DNA from: Curtobacterium sp. MCBA15_008
GTDB taxonomy: Bacteria > Actinomycetota > Actinomycetes > Actinomycetales > Microbacteriaceae
NCBI RefSeq assembly: GCF_001865065.1
Contig: NZ_MJGN01000026.1
Coordinates: 1 to 37,500 of the forward strand
DNA: 37,500 nucleotides
Direction: 5' to 3'
Shown: positions 1 to 8,217 of the stretch, piece after piece
Layout: every line of letters starts with the position of its first letter
Numbering within the stretch: the stretch's first letter is position 1
Translations under genes and position numbers: made by a program
The notes under the pieces: model-generated
What the model was told of the DNA's origin: nothing
Seen by the model: the letters and a program-made list of their open reading frames with translations, nothing else
Databases searched by the model: none

Positions 1-20
1 ACCGTGCCTCCCGTCCGTCC
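1..20. repeat. Right arm of dispersed GC-rich hairpin, cut by the window edge
   Basis: The first bases read like the right arm of the palindrome at 3525-3570 (core CTCCCGTCCGT). The left arm lies outside the window. By analogy with the complete copies this is a terminator-like hairpin downstream of whatever gene precedes the window. Confidence 0.6.
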
Positions 21-56
21 ATTTCCGAGACTCAGGCCGTCTCGCCGAGTTTCGGC

Positions 57-102
57 CTGAGCGACACTTCACGCGCTCCGGCGCGCGTGAACTGTCGCTC
101 AG
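57..102. repeat. Inverted repeat downstream of lipA (CTGAGCGACA family, copy 1)
   Basis: Arms 57-79 and 80-102 pair almost perfectly, with mismatches at 67/92 and 77/82. The outer arm is CTGAGCGACA. It lies just past the lipA stop and could act as a terminator or 3' stabiliser, although there is no T-tract. A diverged copy with the same internal C/C mismatch lies at 14533-14580. Confidence 0.75.
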
Positions 103-132
103 CGCGAGTCTCAGCCAGCCCTGCTCCCGGCT

Positions 133-1116
133 TCAGACCGCTTGACGACCCGGCGCCGCGTCGAGCAGGTGCGACAGGTGCTCCGGCACCGTCCCTCCGC
201 GCGCCACCGTCGCGCGGGCCCAAAGGCGACCGGCGCGGTAGGACGAGCGCACGAGCGGACCAGCGAGGACCCCGGCGAACCCCATCCGCTCGGCGACCTC
301 GCGCAGCTCGACGAACTCCTCGGGTCGCACCCAGCGGGCGACCGGTAGGTGGCGAGGCGAGGGGCGGAGGTACTGCGTGAGCGTGATGACGTCCGTGCCG
401 GCGTCGTGCAGGCGTTGCAGGGCGTCCTCGATCTCGGCGCGCTCCTCACCCATGCCGAGGATGAGGTTCGACTTCGTGACGAGGCCGGCGTCTCGCCCCT
501 GCGTGATGACGTCGAGGGAGCGCTCGAAGGTGAACGCCGGACGGATCCGCTTGAAGATGCGCGGGACCGTCTCGACGTTGTGGGCGAAGACCTCGGGGCG
601 GGCGCCGAACACCTGGCCGAGCTGGTCCGGGCGGCCGTTGAAGTCGGGCACCAGGATCTCGACGCCGGTGCCGGGGGAGTGCTCGTGGATCTGGCGGATC
701 GTCTCGGCGTAGAGCCAGGCGCCGCCGTCGGGCAGGTCGTCGCGGGCGACCCCGGTCACCGTGGCGTACTTGAGCCCCATCGACACGACCGAGTCGGCGA
801 CCCGGCGCGGTTCGTCGCGGTCGAGCGGTTCGGGCTTGCCGGTGTCGATCTGGCAGAAGTCGCAGCGCCGGGTGCACTGGGAGCCGCCGATGAGGAAGGT
901 GGCCTCGCGGTCCTCCCAGCACTCGAAGATGTTCGGGCAGCCGGCCTCCTGGCAGACGGTGTGCAGCTGCTGGTCGCGGACCAGGCCGGAGAGCTCGCGG
1001 AACTCCGGGCCCTGCGTCGCGCGGGTCTTGATCCACGCGGGCTTGGTCTCGATCGGGGTCTCGGCGTTCCGGGCCTCGACGCGGAGCATCCGGCGGCCTT
1101 CGGGGGCGAGGGTCAT
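133..1116 (-). CDS. lipA: Lipoyl synthase LipA
   Basis: Radical-SAM enzyme that inserts two sulfurs into protein-bound octanoyl groups to make lipoyl cofactor for 2-oxoacid dehydrogenases and the glycine cleavage system; cytosolic. The 327-aa product carries the auxiliary cluster cysteines C55, C60 and C66 (CQEAGC...FEC) and the radical-SAM motif CTRRCDFC with C81, C85 and C88. The C-terminal region contains the family's RSSYRAG stretch. I chose the ATG at 1116 because it overlaps the lipB stop as ATGA and places the conserved region at the expected distance; an upstream in-frame extension to 1263 would run through lipB. It is translationally coupled to lipB in a two-gene operon. The length is normal and no key residue is missing. 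Confidence 0.97.
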   Translation of the reverse strand: MTLAPEGRRMLRVEARNAETPIETKPAWIKTRATQGPEFRELSGLVRDQQLHTVCQEAGCPNIFECWEDREATFLIGGSQCTRRCDFCQIDTGKPEPLDRDEPRRVADSVVSMGLKYATVTGVARDDLPDGGAWLYAETIRQIHEHSPGTGVEILVPDFNGRPDQLGQVFGARPEVFAHNVETVPRIFKRIRPAFTFERSLDVITQGRDAGLVTKSNLILGMGEERAEIEDALQRLHDAGTDVITLTQYLRPSPRHLPVARWVRPEEFVELREVAERMGFAGVLAGPLVRSSYRAGRLWARATVARGGTVPEHLSHLLDAAPGRQAV

Positions 1117-1778
1117 ACGAGGGTCTCCTGTCGGGTGCCGGCGTGCATGTGGTCGAACGCTGCCTGGATGCGGGGCGCGACGAGGGCTGCGATCTCCTCG
1201 ACGGTCACGGGGCGGCCGGCTTCCGTGCTGAGCGTCGTGACGCCGGCGTCCGTGATGCCGCACGGCACGATCGCGGCGTAGGCGTCGAGGGCGTTCGTGC
1301 AGTTGATCGCGATGCCGTGGCTCGTGACGCCCTCGGCCACGTGCAGCCCGATCGCGCCGACCTTGGCGTCCGGGGCGCCGTCGTTGCCCCGGACCCAGGC
1401 GCCGCTCCGGCCCTCGACCCGCTCGGCGTGCACCCCGACGGCCGCCGCGGTGTCGATGACGACCTGTTCGAGGTCACGCACCCACGCCACGACGTCGAGC
1501 GGCTCGGCGAGCCGGACGATCGGGTAGGCGACGAGCTGCCCCGGGCCGTGCCAGGTGATGCGGCCGCCGCGGTCGACCTCGACCACGGGGGAGCCGTCCG
1601 TCGGCAGGTCGGACGGCTCCGTGCGGCGGCCGGCGGTGTACACGGACGGGTGCTCGCAGAGGACGATCGCGCCGGGGGAGCGCGCCGCGACGACGGCGGT
1701 GTGCAGGTCCTGCTGCAGTGCGAGCCCGTCGGCGAGGTCGAGGAGCCCCGTGCGTCGGACGATCTCGAGTTCCGGCAT
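1113..1778 (-). CDS. lipB: Lipoyl(octanoyl) transferase LipB
   Basis: Transfers octanoyl from octanoyl-ACP to the lipoyl domains of target enzymes, giving LipA its substrate. The 221-aa product has the substrate-loop motif [17 protein letters not shown] (about 70-86), the catalytic lysine K139 (PDAKVGAIG) and the catalytic cysteine C173 in IVPCGI, with the preceding HGIAINC segment. The start at 1778 removes an unrelated 50-residue upstream extension and begins the typical LipB N-terminus. The end overlaps lipA by four bases. A TAGCCT hexamer ends only 7 nt before the ATG and there is no Shine-Dalgarno, so the mRNA is probably leaderless. Confidence 0.96.
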   Translation of the reverse strand: MPELEIVRRTGLLDLADGLALQQDLHTAVVAARSPGAIVLCEHPSVYTAGRRTEPSDLPTDGSPVVEVDRGGRITWHGPGQLVAYPIVRLAEPLDVVAWVRDLEQVVIDTAAAVGVHAERVEGRSGAWVRGNDGAPDAKVGAIGLHVAEGVTSHGIAINCTNALDAYAAIVPCGITDAGVTTLSTEAGRPVTVEEIAALVAPRIQAAFDHMHAGTRQETLV

Positions 1779-1785
1779 GCGCCAC

Positions 1786-1815
1786 AGGCTACGACAGTTT
1801 CTGGACTCCGTCCAA
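1786..1815 (-). promoter_or_regulatory. Likely lipB promoter
   Basis: On the minus strand a -35-like TTGGAC (1815-1810) is followed by an 18-nt spacer and a -10-like TAGCCT (1791-1786). Transcription would start within a few bases of the lipB ATG at 1778. Confidence 0.55.
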
Positions 1816-1851
1816 CAACAGGAGATGGTCTGTGTAGGTGGCGTCTGCATC

Positions 1852-1912
1852 GTCGAGGGAGCAGGAACCGTCGGGTCGCCGTGGGGCACTCGACGATTGC
1901 TGCTCCCTCGAC
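1852..1912. repeat. Perfect 13-bp inverted repeat between lipB and ffh
   Basis: GTCGAGGGAGCAG at 1852-1864 has its exact reverse complement at 1900-1912 around a 35-nt loop, which holds a further CGTCG/CGACG pair (1869-1873 and 1891-1895). It lies between divergent genes, so it is not a simple terminator. It could be a regulatory site, a structured RNA or a small repeat element. Confidence 0.7.
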
Positions 1913-1939
1913 CGTCCGACCACCGCACGGCCAGCCTTG

Positions 1940-1945
1940 TAGAAT
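1940..1945 (+). promoter_or_regulatory. -10 hexamer of ffh
   Basis: TAGAAT ends 9 nt before the ffh ATG. There is no recognisable Shine-Dalgarno between them, so the transcript is likely leaderless. I see no convincing -35 box. Confidence 0.55.
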
Positions 1946-1954
1946 CGACGGATC

Positions 1955-3511
1955 ATGGCGCAATTCGGTTCACTCTCCGATCGGCTGACCGAGACCTTCC
2001 GCAACCTGCGGAGCAAGGGCCGGCTGACCCCCTCCGACGTCGACGGCACCGTCCGCGAGATCCGGCGGGCGCTCCTCGACGCCGACGTCGCGCTCGAGGT
2101 CGTCAAGGCGTTCACCGCTGCCGTCCGCGAGCGTGCCCTCTCCGACGAGGTCAACCGCGCGCTGAACCCGGCGCAGCAGGTCGTCCAGATCGTCAACGAG
2201 GAACTCGTCGGCATCCTCGGCGGCCAGCAGCGACGCCTCGAGTTCGCGAAGCGGCCGCCGACTGTCATCATGCTCGCGGGCCTGCAGGGCGCCGGCAAGA
2301 CGACCCTCGCGGGCAAGCTCGGCAAGTGGCTCAAGAAGGACGGCCACACCCCGATGCTCGTCGCGGCCGACCTCCAGCGCCCGAACGCCGTGCAGCAGCT
2401 GCAGGTCGTCGGTGAGCAGGCCGGCGTGCACGTCTTCGCACCCGAGCCCGGCAACGGCGTCGGCGACCCGGTGAAGGTCGCGAAGAACGCGATCAAGGCC
2501 GCGGTCGACCAGCAGTACGACACCGTCATCGTGGACACCGCCGGACGCCTCGGCGTCGACGCCGAGCTCATGAAGCAGGCGGCGAACATCCGCAAGGCCG
2601 TCGACCCGGACGAGGTCCTGTTCGTCATCGACGCGATGATCGGTCAGGACGCGGTCACCACCGCGCGGGCCTTCCAGGAAGGCGTCGACTTCACCGGCGT
2701 CGTCCTGTCGAAGCTCGACGGCGACGCCCGCGGTGGTGCGGCCCTGTCGGTCGCCAGCGTCACCGGCCGTCCGATCATGTTCGCCTCCACGGGTGAGGGA
2801 CTCGACGACTTCGAGCCGTTCCACCCGGACCGCATGGCGAGCCGCATCCTCGACCTCGGCGACATCCTGTCCCTCATCGAGCAGGCGCAGGGTGCCTTCG
2901 ACGAGGAAGAGGCCCGCAAGGTCGCGGATAAGATCGCGACCGACAACTTCACGCTGAACGACTTCCTGCAGCAGATGCAGCAGCTCCGCAAGGCCGGCTC
3001 GATCAAGGGCATGCTCGGCATGCTCCCGGGCGCGAAGGGCATGCGCGAGGCGCTCGACAACTTCGACGAGCGCGAGATCGTCCGCACCGAGGCGATCATC
3101 CAGTCGATGACGCCGCAGGAGCGCGAGCTGCCGAAGCTCCTCAACGGCTCCCGCCGACTCCGCATCGCCAAGGGCGCCGGGTCGACCGTGACCGAGGTGA
3201 ACGCCCTCGTCAACCGTTTCGAGCAGGCCGCGAAGATGATGAAGACCGTCGCTCGCGGTGGCGTGCCGCAGATGCCGGGCATGGGACCGATCCCGGGCAT
3301 GCACGGCGGCAAGAAGCAGCAGCAGGGCGGCGGCAAGAAGAAGGCCAAGGTCGGCAACCCCGCGAAGCGTGCGGCTCTGGCGGCCGGTGCCGCCGCGGCG
3401 CCGCAGCAGGCACCGCAGGGCTCGGGTCTCGGACTCGGCGGCGGTGCGAAGGGCGGCAAGGCGCCCACCGAGGAAGAGCTCGCGTCCCTGCAGAAGTTCC
3501 TGGGGCGGTAG
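1955..3511 (+). CDS. ffh: Signal recognition particle protein Ffh (SRP54)
   Basis: GTPase subunit of the signal recognition particle. It binds signal sequences and 4.5S RNA and docks with FtsY for co-translational membrane targeting. The 518-aa protein has an N-terminal helical bundle, the P-loop GLQGAGKTT (109-117), DTAGR, the SKLDGDARGG guanine-specificity region and a methionine-rich M domain (LLNGSRRLRIAKGAGS RNA-binding region). The tail from about 430 is rich in Gly, Lys and Ala, including GGKKQQQGGGKKK, and ends in a conserved ASLQKFLGR. It is usually close to rpsP in actinobacteria; here about 9 kb of other genes separates them. Confidence 0.98.
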   Translation: MAQFGSLSDRLTETFRNLRSKGRLTPSDVDGTVREIRRALLDADVALEVVKAFTAAVRERALSDEVNRALNPAQQVVQIVNEELVGILGGQQRRLEFAKRPPTVIMLAGLQGAGKTTLAGKLGKWLKKDGHTPMLVAADLQRPNAVQQLQVVGEQAGVHVFAPEPGNGVGDPVKVAKNAIKAAVDQQYDTVIVDTAGRLGVDAELMKQAANIRKAVDPDEVLFVIDAMIGQDAVTTARAFQEGVDFTGVVLSKLDGDARGGAALSVASVTGRPIMFASTGEGLDDFEPFHPDRMASRILDLGDILSLIEQAQGAFDEEEARKVADKIATDNFTLNDFLQQMQQLRKAGSIKGMLGMLPGAKGMREALDNFDEREIVRTEAIIQSMTPQERELPKLLNGSRRLRIAKGAGSTVTEVNALVNRFEQAAKMMKTVARGGVPQMPGMGPIPGMHGGKKQQQGGGKKKAKVGNPAKRAALAAGAAAAPQQAPQGSGLGLGGGAKGGKAPTEEELASLQKFLGR

Positions 3512-3524
3512 TCGCGACCACCTG

Positions 3525-3570
3525 ACGGACGGGAGGCGCGGTGCCAGCTGGCACCGCGCCTCCCGTCCGT
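3525..3570. terminator. 46-bp perfect palindrome after ffh
   Basis: Perfectly symmetric around 3547/3548, with arms beginning ACGGACGGGAGGCGCGG. It lies 13 bp after the ffh stop. There is no T-tract, so it may terminate by hairpin alone or act as a 3' barrier. It is the best-preserved member of the hairpin family also seen at 9400, 14605, 32635 and both window edges. Confidence 0.8.
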
Positions 3571-3672
3571 TCGTGGTGGCGTCGCGACGTTCCTTCCCAT
3601 CGCACGCGGCATGGAAGGCAGAATCGCGCGTGGTGGGTCGGAAGGAACGACCTCCTACGAGCGGATCCACTC

Positions 3673-3767
3673 CCGACGCGCGGAACGACCTCCGACGCGC
3701 GGAACGACCTCCGACGCGCGGAACGACCTCCTACGCCCGGAACGACCAGGTACGCCCGGAACGACCA
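3673..3767. repeat. 19-bp tandem array (five units)
   Basis: Three identical 19-bp units (CCGACGCGCGGAACGACCT) at 3673-3691, 3692-3710 and 3711-3729 are followed by two diverged units at 3730-3748 and 3749-3767 that share CGGAACGACC. A further GGAACGACCT lies upstream near 3653. The array fills the gap between the convergent genes ffh and the ligase at 3774 and is not coding. Confidence 0.9.
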
Positions 3768-3773
3768 GGCGGG

Positions 3774-4904
3774 TCAGAGGGACTCGCGCAACTCCGTCAC
3801 CAGGTGCCGGACGACGGCGCGCAGGTCGCCGCCGTTCTCCTGCGCGACCTGCAACTGCCGCTGGTACGACGCGCCCCGCTCGATCATCGTGTCGAGGTGG
3901 TGCAGTTCGTCCTGGCAGCCGAGCCGCTCGGCGATCGGGTCGAGCCGCCGCACCAGGTCGTGCACCTCGTCGGTGACGAGCCGCTCGTCGCCCGCGACGT
4001 TGGTGATGATCTCCGCCTCCATGCCGTAGCGGGCGGCGCGCCACTTGTTCTCGCGGATGAACCACGGCTGCATCGTGGGCAGGGTCTCGCCCGCGTCGAG
4101 CCGGTCCGAGCAGGCCGTGACCAGGCACTGCACGAGCGCGGTGACGGCGCCGACCTCGTGCAGGGTCGAGATGCCGTCGGAGACCCGGTTCTCGAGCGTG
4201 CCCCACTTCGGCGACGGGCGGATGTCCCAGCGCAGGTCCGCGACGCCCTCGACGACGCCGGTGTGGGTGAGGTCTCCGACGACCTCCTCGAAGTTCGCCC
4301 AGGCACCCAGCTGCGGGGGCAGCCCACCGGTCGGGAGCTGCTGGAACATGAGCGCCCGGTTCGACGCGTAGCCGGTGTCGGTGCCGGCCCAGAACGGGCT
4401 CGACGCGGTGAACGCCTGCAGGTGCGGCACGTAGGCGAGCATCGCGTTCATGATCGGGACCGCCTTGTCGCGGTGGTCGATGCCGACGTGCACGTGGACG
4501 CCCCAGATGAGCATCTGCCGTCCCCACCAGCGCGTCCGGTCGATGAGCGTCGTGTAGTGCTCGCTGTCCGGGGTGATCTCCTGCTGGTCCCACTGGGCGA
4601 ACGGATGCGTCCCGGAGCACATGGCGTCGGCGTCGAGCGGATCGGCCGCGTCGATGACCTCGCCGATGGTGCCGGACAGCTCCGCGGTGGCCCCGCCGAC
4701 GGTGTCGTGGACGCCCGTGACGACCTCGACCGTGTTCGTCAGGAGCTCCTCGGTGACCTTGTCGTGGTCGCCCAGTCGCTCGTGCACGGCGGCGATGACG
4801 GCGGGGGCCCGAGGGGCGAGGTCGCCGGTCGCGCGGTCGACCAGCGGGAGCTCCCACTCGACGCCGATGGTCGACGGGCGGGACTCGGTGAAGCGGATGT
4901 CCAT
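3774..4904 (-). CDS. YbdK-family carboxylate-amine ligase (GCS2-type glutamate-cysteine ligase-like)
   Basis: ATP-grasp-like ligase of the glutamate-cysteine ligase type 2 family. Members join glutamate or related carboxylates to an amine, and the YbdK type has weak glutamate-cysteine ligase activity. The 376-aa product opens with the family hallmark GVEWELPLVDR (about 14-24), has SGTHPFAQW (about 98-105) and WGVHVHVGIDHRD (about 135-146), and ends with the helical QRQLQVAQENGG region. The start at 4904 is preferred because GCAGGA lies 8 nt upstream; a start at 4913 would leave the ribosome site too close. It is divergent from the operon at 5032. The true substrate is unknown: mycothiol rather than glutathione is usual in actinobacteria, so a plain glutathione role is not assumed. 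Confidence 0.88.
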   Translation of the reverse strand: MDIRFTESRPSTIGVEWELPLVDRATGDLAPRAPAVIAAVHERLGDHDKVTEELLTNTVEVVTGVHDTVGGATAELSGTIGEVIDAADPLDADAMCSGTHPFAQWDQQEITPDSEHYTTLIDRTRWWGRQMLIWGVHVHVGIDHRDKAVPIMNAMLAYVPHLQAFTASSPFWAGTDTGYASNRALMFQQLPTGGLPPQLGAWANFEEVVGDLTHTGVVEGVADLRWDIRPSPKWGTLENRVSDGISTLHEVGAVTALVQCLVTACSDRLDAGETLPTMQPWFIRENKWRAARYGMEAEIITNVAGDERLVTDEVHDLVRRLDPIAERLGCQDELHHLDTMIERGASYQRQLQVAQENGGDLRAVVRHLVTELRESL

Positions 4905-5021
4905 GCTGTACATCCTGCCCGGAACCTTGTCGGACACGCACAACGAACCCCGGTCCCGATCGTGCGGATCCGATTCCCAGGAGATCCACACCGGGCGTAC
5001 CGTGGAAACGCTGAACAGGGA

Positions 5022-5026
5022 AGAGG
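5022..5026 (+). promoter_or_regulatory. Ribosome binding site fixing the start of the fusion gene
   Basis: AGAGG lies 5 nt before the ATG at 5032. This supports starting the fusion at MQLVVRG rather than further upstream, where the same frame runs opposite the ligase gene. Confidence 0.6.
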
Positions 5027-5031
5027 TACGC

Positions 5032-8000
5032 ATGCAGTTGGTCGTGCGCGGTACGTCCGCACCGCTCGTCGGAGAACTCGACATCCCGGTCTCGAAGTAC
5101 CACGCGCACCGCGCGCTGGTGCTCGCGTCGCTGGCGAAGGGGACGAGCATCGTCTCCGGCATCAGTGCGACCCGGCAGGTCGAATGGACCGTGGGCACGC
5201 TCCGCGCGCTCGGCGTCGACGTCAAGCGGCGGGGCAACGAGTACCACGTCACCGGGCTCGGTGGCCGGTACGAGGCCACCGACGTGGTCGACCACGGGTC
5301 TCGCGGGGCCGACGGTGTCCTCAACATGGGGTCCTCCGGCACGACGCTGTACTTCATGACGGGCCTGGCGTCCCTGGCGGACAAGCCGATGACCCTGTCG
5401 GGGATGAAGTACTTCCAGCGCCGACCGATCAAGGCGCTGCTCACCTCGCTCACCCAGATGGGCATCGAGCTCGAGGCGACGAACGACTGCCCGCCCGTCA
5501 CCGTCCAGCCGAAGCGTCCGCGCGGCGGGGACGTGCAGATCGCCGGCACCCTGTCGCAGTGGATCTCCGGCCTGCTCCTGGTGGCACCGTTCGCCGAGCA
5601 GGAGACCCGGATCCACATCACCGGCGGCCGCCTCAACGAGCAGCCGTACGTCGAGCTGACGGTCCGGATGATGCGGCAGTTCGGCCTGACGGTCGAGGTG
5701 TCCGACGACTGGCTGGAGTACCGGATCCCGGCGAACCAGCGGGCCACCCCGCACGACTACGTCATCCCGCCGGACATCGGCTCGGCCGCGTTCGGCATCG
5801 CCGCCGCCGGCATCCGCGAGTCGAACCTCCTGCTCCGCGGCATGACGGCGTTCACCACCGCCGAGACCGACCACCCGGAGAGCGAGTTCCTCGACCTCGC
5901 GACGGCGATGGGCGTCCCGATGCGGATCGACGAGGCGACCGGTTTCGTCCGCATCGAGCACGACGGTTCGCCGCTCAGGCCCCTCGACATCGACTGCCAG
6001 CCGATCCCGGACCTGCTGCCGGTGCTGTCGACGATGGCGACCTTCGCCGAGGGCACGACCCGGCTCTGGAACGTGGCGCACATCCGCCTGAAGGAGTCCG
6101 ACCGCGTTGCGGCGATGCTGCAGCTCAACCGGATGGGCGGTCGTGCCGAGCAGGGCGCCGACGAGCTCCGGGTGACCGGCGTCCGACCGGGCGAGCTGCA
6201 CGGCAGCCCGATGTCCTCGTTCAACGACCACCGCGTGCTGATGTCGCTCGCGGTCGCCGCGTCGAAGGCCGAGGGCACGTCGTCCCTGACCTACCCGCGC
6301 GCGTACCGGATCTCGTACCCCACCTTCCTCGAGGCGATGAACGCCGTCGGACTCGACATGGAGGTCGGCGACGGCCTGGCGGCCCAGGTGGCGCGCGACG
6401 ACCGGATCGACGCGGCCGAGTCCGAGGCGCCGGAGCGCACCGACCTGGGCGAGACGCACGACGCCCCGGCCCAGCCGCACGAGTCGACCACGGCGGCCCT
6501 GCCCGAGCTGACCGGGGTCGACGCCGATCCGCTGGTGCTCAGCGAGAAGGTCCGCGCCCTGTCCGAGCAGGACCCGGACGGCCTCGCCGTGATCGAGGTC
6601 GGCGGCCCCGAGCCGGTGAACACCACGTGGCGGGAACTGCAGGACGAGGCCGACAAGGTCTCCGCGCTGCTCCTCGAGCTCGGCGTCCGCCGGGGCGAGT
6701 CCGTGGCGATGCAGCTGCCGAACTGGCGTGAGTTCGTGTCGATCACCCTCGGCGCGATCCAGATCGGTGCCGTCGCGACGCCGATCATGCCCGTGTTCGG
6801 TCCACGTGAGACGACGATGACGCTCGCCCGGTCCAGGGCCCGCGTGGTGTTCCTGCCGAACCTGTTCCGGAAGCGGCGTCCGGCGCTCGAACTCCTCGAC
6901 GTCATCGACGAGGCGCAGGCGCAGCAGCGCCGGCTCGCCGTCGAGCACGTCATCGTGCTCCGCGCCGAGGCCCGTGGTGTGGCGGACAGCCCGACGAACC
7001 AGCCGCCCCTGCCCGCCGACGCCGCCGAGCGCGTCGCGGCGAGCGACTGGAACTGGCGGTACTTCGACACGGCGCTCGAGTCGGTGCAGGTGGACGTCGA
7101 CCAGATCCGGTCGCACGCCCCCGGCCCGGACGACGTCTGCCAGCTGCTCTTCACGTCCGGCACCACCGGCGAGCCGAAGGGCGTCCAGCACCCGCACCGC
7201 ACCCTCGGGCTCGCGACCGCCATGCACGTCGCCCAGTCCGGTCTGACGAGCGCGGACCGGATCTACATCCCGTCGCCGCTCGCGCACCAGACCGGCTTCC
7301 TGTACGGCATGCTGCTGGCGTTCCGTCTCGGCGCTCCGCAGGTCATCCAGCCCGTGTGGGACGGCACCGTCGCGCTCGAGCAGGCGTTCGGCGCCGCGGG
7401 GGCGACCTTCGTGCAGTGCGCGACGCCGTTCCTCACCGACCTGGTCGACCTGGTCGAGGCCGGCGCACCGCAGCCGGAGTCGCTCCGGATCTTCGTGCCG
7501 ACGGGGGCAGCGGTGCCCCGGGCGCTGGCGCAGCGGGCGAGCACGGTCCTCGGCAGCGCCATCCTCGGTGCGTTCGGCACGAGCGAGACCTGCCTCGGTG
7601 CCCTGTCGAGCCCGTCGGACGACCCGGCGGACGCCTACGGCCACGACGGCCGCGCGCTGCCCGGCATCTCGATCCGCATCGTCGACGACGAGGGCCACGA
7701 GCTCCCCGCCGACACCGAGGGCAACTTCGAGCTGTTCTCGCCGACGATGTTCGACGGGTACCTCGACCGACCCGACCTGACCGACGACGTCTTCACCGCC
7801 GACGGCTGGTACCGCACGGGCGACCTGGCGAAGCTGTCCGACAAGGGCTTCCTGTCGATCACGGGCCGCATCAAGGACGTCATCAACCGCGGCGGCGAGA
7901 AGATCCCGGTCGTCGAGATCGAGAACCTGCTCTACCAGCACCCGCTCATCACCGACGTGGCGATCGTCGCGATGCCGGACGCGCGGCTCGGGGAGCGTGC

Positions 8001-8217
8001 CTGCGCGTTCGTCGTGCCGGCCGCCGGTGCCGAGCGGCTCGACTTCGCGTCGATGCAGCAGGCCCTCGACAAGGCGGGCGTGAGCAAGTACTACTGGCCG
8101 GAACGACTCGAGTACATCGCCGAGCTGCCGCGCAACGCGGTCGGCAAGGTCCAGAAGAACGTCCTGCGCGAGCAGGCAGCCGCGCTCGTCGCGACGAAGG
8201 AGAACGAGACACGATGA
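5032..8217 (+). CDS. Fusion protein: EPSP-synthase-like domain plus AMP-dependent acyl-CoA ligase
   Basis: One uninterrupted 1061-aa frame. Residues 1-445 form an EPSP-synthase (AroA) fold; about 500-1061 form an acyl-CoA ligase, joined by an acidic Ala/Glu/Asp-rich linker. By my alignment to E. coli AroA, K22, R27, R131, Q176, D327, K354, E355, R358 and R401 are kept. S23 is Y23, S169 is L174, N94 is S101, N336 is H350 and K411 is R426. Several of these normally hold shikimate-3-phosphate. The ligase has LLFTSGTTGEPKGV (705-718), GAFGTSETCLG (847-857), WYRTGDL and GRIKDVINRGGEKI (926-958), and C-terminal K1039. Inference: the first domain acts on unphosphorylated shikimate or a derivative by elimination, and the second makes the CoA thioester for cyclohexanecarboxyl-CoA synthesis. 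It is first in a four-gene operon and overlaps the next gene as ATGA. A frameshift joining two genes is unlikely, because both domains are intact. Confidence 0.85.
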   Translation: MQLVVRGTSAPLVGELDIPVSKYHAHRALVLASLAKGTSIVSGISATRQVEWTVGTLRALGVDVKRRGNEYHVTGLGGRYEATDVVDHGSRGADGVLNMGSSGTTLYFMTGLASLADKPMTLSGMKYFQRRPIKALLTSLTQMGIELEATNDCPPVTVQPKRPRGGDVQIAGTLSQWISGLLLVAPFAEQETRIHITGGRLNEQPYVELTVRMMRQFGLTVEVSDDWLEYRIPANQRATPHDYVIPPDIGSAAFGIAAAGIRESNLLLRGMTAFTTAETDHPESEFLDLATAMGVPMRIDEATGFVRIEHDGSPLRPLDIDCQPIPDLLPVLSTMATFAEGTTRLWNVAHIRLKESDRVAAMLQLNRMGGRAEQGADELRVTGVRPGELHGSPMSSFNDHRVLMSLAVAASKAEGTSSLTYPRAYRISYPTFLEAMNAVGLDMEVGDGLAAQVARDDRIDAAESEAPERTDLGETHDAPAQPHESTTAALPELTGVDADPLVLSEKVRALSEQDPDGLAVIEVGGPEPVNTTWRELQDEADKVSALLLELGVRRGESVAMQLPNWREFVSITLGAIQIGAVATPIMPVFGPRETTMTLARSRARVVFLPNLFRKRRPALELLDVIDEAQAQQRRLAVEHVIVLRAEARGVADSPTNQPPLPADAAERVAASDWNWRYFDTALESVQVDVDQIRSHAPGPDDVCQLLFTSGTTGEPKGVQHPHRTLGLATAMHVAQSGLTSADRIYIPSPLAHQTGFLYGMLLAFRLGAPQVIQPVWDGTVALEQAFGAAGATFVQCATPFLTDLVDLVEAGAPQPESLRIFVPTGAAVPRALAQRASTVLGSAILGAFGTSETCLGALSSPSDDPADAYGHDGRALPGISIRIVDDEGHELPADTEGNFELFSPTMFDGYLDRPDLTDDVFTADGWYRTGDLAKLSDKGFLSITGRIKDVINRGGEKIPVVEIENLLYQHPLITDVAIVAMPDARLGERACAFVVPAAGAERLDFASMQQALDKAGVSKYYWPERLEYIAELPRNAVGKVQKNVLREQAAALVATKENETR

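Noticed and set aside
133..1263. Longer lipA reading from 1263
   Set aside because: The extra N-terminus is Arg/His-rich read-through of lipB in another frame; the ATGA overlap at 1116 gives a normal-length LipA.
1852..1912. SRP RNA (ffs) next to ffh
   Set aside because: A long stem is present, but I do not see the conserved SRP helix 8 sequence (GGAAGCAGC-type asymmetric loop and GNRA loop).
3673..3767. CRISPR array
   Set aside because: Units are contiguous 19-bp tandems with no spacers, and no cas genes are nearby.
4573..5031. Upstream extension of the fusion protein frame
   Set aside because: The added residues lie opposite the carboxylate-amine ligase and have no EPSP-synthase similarity; AGAGG before 5032 marks the start.
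5032..6370. Housekeeping aroA
   Set aside because: Substituted substrate-binding residues, fusion to a CoA ligase and operon context argue against an ordinary EPSP synthase, although this cannot be fully excluded without the rest of the genome.
3655..7941. Very long minus-strand open frame of 1428 codons
   Set aside because: It is a shadow of the operon in high-GC DNA, with Arg/Gly/Asp-rich composition and no recognisable domain.
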